A DNA stretch of 64,000 bases from positions 1 through 64,000 of the forward strand of contig NZ_RHOG01000006.1 of assembly GCF_003946405.1 (NCBI RefSeq), read 5' to 3'. The notes beneath the pieces were generated by a model. The model did not search any database. It was given only the letters and a program-made list of their open reading frames with translations, and was not told where the DNA came from. Made by a program: the position numbers and the translations under genes. The DNA is from Lacticaseibacillus yichunensis. GTDB taxonomy: Bacteria; Bacillota; Bacilli; Lactobacillales; Lactobacillaceae. Below are positions 58,813 to 64,000 of the stretch, one piece after another; positions within the stretch are counted from its first letter, which is position 1; every line of letters begins with the position of its first letter.

Positions 58813-59610
58813 TTATTCAGCATCCTTGCTGTCGTTGTCGCCTTCAACGGCTTCAACGATATCTTCGATCGAGTCGGCTTTCGGGGCATCGACCGGCTGC
58901 TGAGCAGCTTGGTCATCCGCCTGATCTTCGCCCTGGTTGCCTTCGATGATGGCATCAGCCATCTTGGCAGTGATCAGACGAACGGCACGAATCGCGTCAT
59001 CGTTAGAAGGAATGATCACATCGATATCATCTGGATCAGAGTTAGTGTCGACCATCGCAACGATCGGGATGTTCAGCTTTTGTGCTTCCTGAACGGCGAT
59101 CTTTTCCTTGCGCGGATCCACGATGAAGATCACATCTGGGATGCGTGGCATGTCTTCGATCCCGCCGAGGAACTTGGTCAGCTTGTCCTGCTGCTTCTTG
59201 AGCAGGGAAACTTCCTTCTTCGGCAGTTTGTCGAATGTGCCGTCTTCAGCCATCTTCTTGATGTCCTTGAGGCGCTTGATCCGAGTCTGGATGGTGTTCC
59301 AGTTGGTCAAGGTACCGCCAAGCCAGCGATGGTTGACGTAATATTGGCCAGCGCGAACAGATTCTTCTGCGATCGCGTCTTGCGCCTGCTTCTTAGTGCC
59401 GACAAACAGGAAAACGCCGCCATCAGCCGCTTCGTCCTTGACGAAGTTGTAGGCATCATCGATCATCTTGACCGTCTTTTGCAGGTCAATGATGTAGATA
59501 CCGTTGCGTTCCGTGAAGATATACGGACGCATCTTAGGGTTCCAGCGACGGGTCTGGTGACCAAAATGGACACCAGCTTCAAGCAGCTGCTTCATGCTTA
59601 ATACAGACAT
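58813..59610 (-). CDS. rpsB: 30S ribosomal protein S2
   Basis: A 265-residue S2 protein with [22 protein letters not shown] near the start (in part), the central coiled-coil region, and [12 protein letters not shown] and [13 protein letters not shown] motifs. An acidic tail of about 40 residues extends beyond the core. The ATG at 59610 (MSVLSMKQ) has GGAGG. Its leader is structured and may be the S2 binding site. Confidence 0.98.
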   Translation of the reverse strand: MSVLSMKQLLEAGVHFGHQTRRWNPKMRPYIFTERNGIYIIDLQKTVKMIDDAYNFVKDEAADGGVFLFVGTKKQAQDAIAEESVRAGQYYVNHRWLGGTLTNWNTIQTRIKRLKDIKKMAEDGTFDKLPKKEVSLLKKQQDKLTKFLGGIEDMPRIPDVIFIVDPRKEKIAVQEAQKLNIPIVAMVDTNSDPDDIDVIIPSNDDAIRAVRLITAKMADAIIEGNQGEDQADDQAAQQPVDAPKADSIEDIVEAVEGDNDSKDAE

Positions 59611-59639
59611 GTGTAGTCCTCCAATATGGTTTTTTCCTC

Positions 59640-59699
59640 TCAGGTGCGTCAACTCCCTGGCAGACTCTCGCGAGCACCTTGCCGAAGATCCTCACCTGA
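59640..59699 (-). promoter_or_regulatory. Structured rpsB leader, possible S2 autoregulatory RNA
   Basis: On the minus strand TCAGGTG pairs with CACCTGA, enclosing GGCA with TGCC and a GC-rich inner part (CTCGCGAG). It lies in a leader of about 110 nt between promoter and start codon. Position and shape suggest ribosomal protein autoregulation, but I cannot match it to a named family. Confidence 0.6.
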
Positions 59700-59726
59700 T
59701 GTGGTTTGTGTTTTCACACTTGTAAT

Positions 59727-59755
59727 AGTATACCCAAGCGGCTATGTTTTGACAA
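59727..59755 (-). promoter_or_regulatory. Sigma-A promoter of rpsB-tsf
   Basis: The minus strand has TTGTCA (59750-59755), a 17-bp spacer and TATACT (59727-59732). Confidence 0.85.
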
Positions 59756-59771
59756 GCAAAATTAGTTGACA

Positions 59772-59896
59772 GGGTGCATAGGCCCGCGGGATGGTCGAGT
59801 AGCTAGTTCGACTTGGGCGCTTGGTGGTGGCTTTGCCACCGAGTGCACGAGTCAACTAGATACCTCGACCATGCGGGCCGGAGCCCAACTTGGACA
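59772..59896 (+). repeat. 125-bp palindromic repeat, array unit 1
   Basis: It starts GGGTGCATA. Arms GGCCCGC and ATGGTCGAG pair with CTCGACCAT and GCGGGCC; inner CTAGTT pairs with AACTAG; apex TGGTGG pairs with CCACC. It ends GAGCCCAACTTGGACA. Confidence 0.93.
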
Positions 59897-60021
59897 GGGT
59901 GCATAGGCCCGCGGGATGGTCGAGTAGCTAGTTCGACTTGGGTGCTTGGTGGTGCTCTTGCCACCGAGTGCACGAGTCAACTAGATACCTCGACCATGCG
60001 GGCCGGAGCCCAACTTGGACA
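59897..60021 (+). repeat. 125-bp palindromic repeat, array unit 2
   Basis: Nearly identical to unit 1 and exactly the same length; the few differences lie around the apex. Confidence 0.93.
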
Positions 60022-60146
60022 GGGTGCGGAGCGCGGCGTTCAGGTCTGAGCAGCTAACAGGGGCTGGTGCTTGGGGCCGAACTTAGCCCCGAGTGCCGGA
60101 CCCGGTTAGCTGCCTCAGACCTGCCGCGCGCAGCCCAACTTGGACA
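60022..60146 (+). repeat. 125-bp palindromic repeat, array unit 3 with different stems
   Basis: Same length and ends, but the stem sequences are new. GCGCGGC pairs with GCCGCGC, AGGTCTGAG with CTCAGACCT, CAGCTAAC with GTTAGCTG, and the apex GGGGC with GCCCC. It ends 4 bp from the stop of the GIY-YIG gene on the other strand. Confidence 0.93.
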
Positions 60147-60150
60147 GGTA

Positions 60151-60420
60151 CTATTTTTGCCAGTCGACCTCATGTGCGGTCAAAAATGCTTCCTTATCAG
60201 CCCGGGTCTGGTGTTTGAAATGCCACTCCGCGGACAAGGCGTCGTGCCGCTCGGAAAAAGCTTCCGCATACAAAAGCCGAACCGGTCTGCGTGTTTTCGT
60301 ATACTTGGCACCCTTTCCAGCATTATGTGTGGCGACCCGCTCCCCGACATCGGTGGTGTAGCCGCCGTAAAAAGTGCCATCCGCGCATTTCAACACATAA
60401 AAATAAAAGATCTCACCCAT
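60151..60420 (-). CDS. GIY-YIG domain protein
   Basis: An 89-residue single-domain protein of the GIY-YIG nuclease superfamily (UPF0213 type). [18 protein letters not shown] contains the YVL...YGGYT form of the motif; the catalytic Arg is probably in VGERVATHN and a Glu in SAEWHFK. The cellular role of this group is unclear. The ATG lies inside the end of the upstream methyltransferase gene (8-bp overlap), a conserved arrangement in Firmicutes. Confidence 0.9.
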   Translation of the reverse strand: MGEIFYFYVLKCADGTFYGGYTTDVGERVATHNAGKGAKYTKTRRPVRLLYAEAFSERHDALSAEWHFKHQTRADKEAFLTAHEVDWQK

Positions 60421-61141
60421 AAAGTAACCGCCGCACTTCCTCAAGATATTGGCCATCTGACCCATAAACGACCAGCGGCGGGAGGATGCGTAGCCCCCCT
60501 GGCCGGCCTGCCTTGATTGTCTCGATCAGGACCATGTTGGCCTCGCGCCCCGCTTTTGGATAAACGAAGCGCAACCGCTTTGGCGCAAGCCCCGCAGCCG
60601 CCAGCGTCGCCAATAATTCCTCAAGGCGATCCGGCCGGTGTACGAAAAAGGCTTTGCCCTGATATTTTAGAAGCGATGCCGCCGTCTTTGCCACCGTCTC
60701 AAAGTTGGTCGTCAGTTCATGCCGCGCGATCGCCAGGTACGGATTGGGATTTTTCACGCTTGCGTCATTCACTTTGAAATACGGTGGATTGCAGGTCACG
60801 ATGTCCACGCTGTCCTTGGCCACCGCTTGCGCCGCGTTGGCGAGATCCATGGTCAGCACATCCACATGGTCCGAAAAGCCATTAAGCGCCACGCTGCGCT
60901 GCGCCATGTCCGCCAGCCGGGGCTGCAATTCGATCAGGGTCACCTGGCCCGTCGTCCGTGGGGCCAAAAACAGGCCCACCGCGCCGTTACCGGCCGCCAG
61001 ATCGACGACGCGGCTGGTCGGTTTGACCTGCGCAAATGCCGCAAGCAACACTGCATCCAGCGAAAAGGCAAACACGTCGTTACTTTGAATCACTTGCACG
61101 GCCCCGCCAAGCGTGTCGATGCGTTCTCCTTCCTTTAACAT
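60413..61141 (-). CDS. tRNA1(Val) adenine-37-N6-methyltransferase-like protein
   Basis: A 242-residue Rossmann methyltransferase of the TrmN6/YfiC type. The SAM motif [18 protein letters not shown] is near 43-60. The N6-adenine catalytic motif [10 protein letters not shown] is near 123-132. The likely target is a tRNA adenine or another nucleic acid. The ATG at 61141 has AAAGGAG. It is coupled to the GIY-YIG gene. Confidence 0.88.
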   Translation of the reverse strand: MLKEGERIDTLGGAVQVIQSNDVFAFSLDAVLLAAFAQVKPTSRVVDLAAGNGAVGLFLAPRTTGQVTLIELQPRLADMAQRSVALNGFSDHVDVLTMDLANAAQAVAKDSVDIVTCNPPYFKVNDASVKNPNPYLAIARHELTTNFETVAKTAASLLKYQGKAFFVHRPDRLEELLATLAAAGLAPKRLRFVYPKAGREANMVLIETIKAGRPGGLRILPPLVVYGSDGQYLEEVRRLLYG

Positions 61142-61321
61142 GGCTACTCCTTTCTGATGCAAGATGGTTGTGATGCGCTTCGTCTAATACCAGAGCAAGT
61201 GGCATGTAACAAATTGCCCATCACCAGAGTTAAATTATGCGGCGTTGCGCCCAGTTCCTCTCAGCTCTGATTGCTCGGTCCGCAGCCTTCTCACAGTGCA
61301 GCACATCCACCTAGCAGTTTA

Positions 61322-61330
61322 TGGTATAAT
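61322..61330 (+). promoter_or_regulatory. Extended -10 promoter of the acyltransferase gene
   Basis: TGGTATAAT 33 bp before the start codon, with no strong -35. Confidence 0.7.
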
Positions 61331-61362
61331 CTAACAGATATTTTGGAAGCGAGGGAAGCCTG

Positions 61363-62013
61363 ATGTTTTATTCGATTGCACGCGGCATTGTCCGCGTCTT
61401 GGTGTTCCTATTTAATGGTAACGCACATTATGAAAATAAAGAGGCCTTACCTGATGGCCCATATGTCTTGGTTGGTCCGCACCGCACCTGGTGGGACCCG
61501 ATCTTTTTTGCCTTGGCCGGTAGCCCGCGCAAATATGCGTTCATGGCCAAAGCCGAGCTTTGGCATAACAAAATCTTGGCCTGGATCTTGACTCACGCTA
61601 ATGCGTTCGGTGTTGACCGGAAAAATCCGGGGCCAAGTGCCATTAAAACACCGGTGCGCATGCTCAAGCAAGGAAAACTCTCGGTGATGGTGTTTCCGTC
61701 CGGCTCGCGGTATTCCGAAGACATCAAGGGCGGCGCCATTCTGATTGCCAAGCTTGCCAAGGTGCCGATCGTGCCGGCGGTCTATCAAGGCCCCCTGAAG
61801 TTCTCGCAGGTCCTGTTGCGCCGCCGCATCACCGTTCGCTTCGGCGATCCGATCACGGTGCCGACCGGACGACTTGATGACAAGGCGACCCAAGCTATCG
61901 GCGAGCAGATGCAGGCCGCCTTCGACCAGATCGACAAAGCGATCGATCCGAACTTCAAGTATGTGCCTGATAAGGAAAAATATCTCGAAGAAAAAGCAAA
62001 AGGCAAGTTGTAG
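61363..62013 (+). CDS. plsC: 1-acyl-sn-glycerol-3-phosphate acyltransferase
   Basis: Adds the second fatty acid to lysophosphatidic acid, giving phosphatidic acid, the substrate of CdsA. The 216-residue protein has an N-terminal membrane segment, the catalytic H(x4)D motif HRTWWD at 40-45, and the FP(E)G-type motif as VFPSGSRYSED near 110-120, where the usual Glu is Ser. A C-terminal basic and Lys-rich tail follows. Its terminator overlaps its stop codon. The Ser variant leaves some doubt about the exact acceptor. Confidence 0.88.
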   Translation: MFYSIARGIVRVLVFLFNGNAHYENKEALPDGPYVLVGPHRTWWDPIFFALAGSPRKYAFMAKAELWHNKILAWILTHANAFGVDRKNPGPSAIKTPVRMLKQGKLSVMVFPSGSRYSEDIKGGAILIAKLAKVPIVPAVYQGPLKFSQVLLRRRITVRFGDPITVPTGRLDDKATQAIGEQMQAAFDQIDKAIDPNFKYVPDKEKYLEEKAKGKL

Positions 62014-62028
62014 CACTTGCCTTTTTTC
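62000..62028 (+). terminator. Terminator overlapping the plsC stop codon
   Basis: AAAGGCAAG pairs with CTTGCCTTT and a T-run follows; the TAG stop lies in the loop. Confidence 0.88.
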
Positions 62029-62033
62029 AGTTG

Positions 62034-62065
62034 GAGCTCACGCATAACCGCTCGGCTCCGCACCC
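62034..62065 (-). repeat. Truncated palindromic repeat
   Basis: The minus strand reads GGGTGCGGAGCCGAGCGG and then TTATGCGTGAG, the left end of a unit, and stops at the plsC terminator. Confidence 0.8.
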
Positions 62066-62192
62066 TTTTTCAGTTGGGCTTCGCCGAGCATGCCTGAGTC
62101 AGCTAGTCGGTCTGGTCGCTCGATGGCTAAAGGCGCCATCAACCGCCCAGCTCGAACTATCTGCTCACGCATAACCGCTCGGCTCCGCACCC
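62066..62192 (-). repeat. 127-bp palindromic repeat, CCGAGC stem type
   Basis: On the minus strand GCCGAGC pairs with GCTCGGC, CAG.TAGT with ACTA.CTG, CTGG with CCAG, and TTGATGGC with GCCATCGA. It ends GAAGCCCAACTG. Confidence 0.92.
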
Positions 62193-62319
62193 TTTTTCAG
62201 TTGGGCTTCGCCGAGCATGCCTGAATCAGCTAGTCAGTCTGGTCGCTCGATGGCTAAAGGCGCCATCAACCGCCCAGCTCGAACTAGCTGCTCAGGCAAA
62301 ACCGCTCGGCTCCGCACCC
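62193..62319 (-). repeat. 127-bp palindromic repeat, second tandem unit
   Basis: Same length and stem type as the neighbouring unit, with a few differences. It begins 22 bp before the start codon of the permease gene, close to its ribosome binding site. Confidence 0.92.
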
Positions 62320-62341
62320 TTTTGTAAGTGGAGGTCATTTG

Positions 62342-63709
62342 ATGAGTTTTTGGCAACGCGCGCTACGTAAACCGGATCTAGCCCAGACCCTGCAGGCAGA
62401 TCACCAGCTTGCTCGTACCTTGACGACCCGCGATCTGATCGCGCTTGGCATTGGCGCTGTCATCGGCACCGGTATCTTTATTTTACCAGGCACAGTGGCT
62501 GCGACCACCAGCGGCCCAGGCATCACCTTAGCATTTTTATTGGCGGCGGTGGTCTGCTCCCTGGCGGCGATGTGTTACGCCGAATTTGCGTCAGCCTTGC
62601 CCGTCGCGGGTTCGGCCTATGCATATGGCAACATTGTCTTCGGGCAACTATTCGGCTGGATCATCGGCTGGGCGCTTATTCTGGAATATATGCTGGCGGT
62701 CGCGGCGGTGTCGACGAGCTTTGCGGCGTATTTCCGTAGTTTGTTGGCCGGCTTTTCGGTGACCCTGCCGCAAGCGATCAGCGGCTCCTTTGCCCCGGCG
62801 CAGGGCCGCTATGTCGACTTGATCGCCGTAGTGGTCGTCCTTGTGATCGGCCTCTTGTTATCGCGCGGTCTGAGCACGTCGATGACCATCAATCGCCTGA
62901 TGGTCGGGGTGAAACTGCTGATCATCGCGCTGTTTGTGCTCGTCGGCTGTTTTTACGTGCGCCCGACGAACTGGCAGCCTTACCTGCCGTTTGGGGCAAA
63001 AGGCATCCTGGCCGGCGCATCGCTGGTGTTTTTCGCCTATCTCGGATTCGACGCTGTTTCGGCCTCGGCGCCTGAGGTCAAGGACCCGCAGAAAACATTG
63101 CCCCGCGGCATCATCGGGACGCTGATCATCGCCACGGTGCTTTACATGTTGGTCGCGATCGTCTTGACCGGCATGGTGCCTTATACGAAGCTCAATGTGG
63201 CGGATCCGGTAGCATTTGCACTTAATCTGATTCATCAGCCAAAATTGGCCGGCGTGATCTCGATCGGGGCGCTGGCCGGCATGTTCACCATGATGATGAC
63301 GATGATCTACAGCTCGTCTCGTCTGGTTTATGCGATCGGCCGTGATGGCTTGCTCCCACCATTTTTCGGTCGAGTTGTGCATCACCTGCCCAATCACGCC
63401 TTGTGGACTGTGACCGTGATTATCGCGGTGCTGGGCGGCTTGGTGCCATTGACCCAGCTGGTGAACCTAGTCAACATCGGCACACTGATCGCCTTTGCCT
63501 TTGTCTCGATCGGCATCATCCCTCTGCGCCGACACAAACAGATCGAAAACACCGGCTTTAAGGTACCGGGCTATCCGGTGGTGCCGATTCTCAGCTTTCT
63601 GTTTTGCCTGCTCCTGATGAGCCAATTGCCACTTGAGACCTGGTTGATGAGTCTGATCTGGTTTGGCATCGGCTTGGTCATTTATTTCAGCTACGGCTTT
63701 TGGCATTAG
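62342..63709 (+). CDS. Amino acid permease (APC superfamily)
   Basis: A 455-residue membrane transporter with about 12 helices. The first helix carries the consensus LGIGAVIGTGIFILPG near 38-53, and FFAYLGFDAVSASAPEV lies near 230-246, as in cationic amino acid transporter-like APC members. The substrate cannot be set from the sequence. The ATG at 62342 has GGAGG. The palindromic repeats sit directly upstream and may insulate or affect its transcript; no separate promoter is clear. Confidence 0.9.
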   Translation: MSFWQRALRKPDLAQTLQADHQLARTLTTRDLIALGIGAVIGTGIFILPGTVAATTSGPGITLAFLLAAVVCSLAAMCYAEFASALPVAGSAYAYGNIVFGQLFGWIIGWALILEYMLAVAAVSTSFAAYFRSLLAGFSVTLPQAISGSFAPAQGRYVDLIAVVVVLVIGLLLSRGLSTSMTINRLMVGVKLLIIALFVLVGCFYVRPTNWQPYLPFGAKGILAGASLVFFAYLGFDAVSASAPEVKDPQKTLPRGIIGTLIIATVLYMLVAIVLTGMVPYTKLNVADPVAFALNLIHQPKLAGVISIGALAGMFTMMMTMIYSSSRLVYAIGRDGLLPPFFGRVVHHLPNHALWTVTVIIAVLGGLVPLTQLVNLVNIGTLIAFAFVSIGIIPLRRHKQIENTGFKVPGYPVVPILSFLFCLLLMSQLPLETWLMSLIWFGIGLVIYFSYGFWH

Positions 63710-63760
63710 TCACAATTTCTTCAATCTGATTAGCTATCACTTAAGTTTTTCGTCCTTCAT

Positions 63761-63788
63761 TTGTTTACTGCTCGGCGTCTGGTACACT
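63761..63788 (+). promoter_or_regulatory. Promoter of the LCP gene
   Basis: TTGTTT (63761-63766), a 16-bp spacer and TGG-TACACT (-10 at 63783-63788, extended). Confidence 0.65.
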
Positions 63789-63815
63789 GAGCGGCAAACA
63801 GATGGAGGTTTTTTT

Positions 63816-64000
63816 ATGCGGCAACAACGACGAAAACATCATGTGTGGCGCTGGTTGGGTGCAATTCTGTTACTCCTGCTCGCGGCGGCTGGCGGCTATG
63901 GCTATTATGTCTACAGCAGCGCCCATGCAGCGATCGACAAGACCTACACCCCGCTAAAGGCCCAGACCACGAGCGCGGATAAAAAGATCACGTCCGCCAA
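63816..64000 (+). CDS. LytR-CpsA-Psr (LCP) family protein, N-terminal part
   Basis: Only 61 residues are inside the window. A basic start (RQQRRKHHVWRW) is followed by one membrane segment (about 14-30) and an extracellular stretch (AAIDKTYTPLK). This is the usual N-terminus of LCP proteins, which attach teichoic acids or polysaccharides to peptidoglycan. The catalytic domain lies outside the window, so the call rests on this pattern alone. It has GGAGG before the ATG. Confidence 0.6.
   Translation, partial: MRQQRRKHHVWRWLGAILLLLLAAAGGYGYYVYSSAHAAIDKTYTPLKAQTTSADKKITSA

Noticed and set aside
59772-60146. CRISPR-like or satellite array
   Set aside because: The units are 125 bp without unique spacers, and the internal sequence is palindromic along the whole unit. 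No cas genes are nearby.

Overview
The window is chromosomal DNA of a high-GC member of the Lactobacillaceae, most like the Lacticaseibacillus (L. casei) group. The evidence is the housekeeping gene order (rpsB-tsf-pyrH-frr-uppS-cdsA-rseP-proS-polC-rimP-nusA-ylxR-ylxQ-infB-rbfA-truB-ribF-hemW, then hrcA-grpE-dnaK-dnaJ-lepA), a gram-positive PolC, a CIRCE/HrcA heat-shock operon, a hisS-aspS T-box and strong GGAGG ribosome binding sites. The species cannot be named from the sequence alone. Most genes lie on the minus strand.

Layout. 1-8.5 kb: DNA repair (nfo), a YitT membrane protein, methionine sulfoxide repair (msrB-msrA), a nucleoside phosphorylase, and hisS-aspS under a T-box whose specifier region reads GACAC. 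7.8-8.5 kb: two inverted 149-bp structured elements. 8.6-18.8 kb: a secreted SH3/amidase, a HAD phosphatase, dtd, the stringent-response gene rel, rsmE-prmA, a DNA glycosylase and several small proteins. 18.9-23.9 kb: an integrative and mobilizable element (IME) of about 4.9 kb in tRNA-Ser(CGA). It carries a tyrosine integrase, a MobT/Rep_trans-type relaxase, an oriT-like inverted repeat, a DUF3173 protein, an XRE regulator and a cargo lipoprotein, and a 59-60 bp duplication of the tRNA 3' half bounds it. 24-30.8 kb: an acetyltransferase, small proteins, ybaK, apt and recJ. 30.8-38 kb: lepA and the dnaK operon. 38-59.8 kb: translation, DNA replication and envelope synthesis genes. 60-64 kb: a GIY-YIG protein, a tRNA methyltransferase, an acyltransferase, an amino acid permease and the start of an LCP protein.

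The most unusual content is non-coding. A family of 125-127 bp imperfect palindromes occurs in at least nine full copies and five partial or decayed copies at six intergenic sites, often tandem with an exact period and often abutting stop codons. Copies differ in stem sequence, but both arms change together, so the long hairpin is kept while short end motifs stay constant (GGGTGCGGAG at one end, CCCAACT at the other). A second family, the 149-bp pair near 8 kb, shows the same covariation. No protein in the window obviously mobilises either family.

Regulation visible in the sequence includes the T-box, a CIRCE operator, a structured rpsB leader, a terminator inside the rimP-nusA leader, and divergent promoters with a repeated operator-like motif in the IME.
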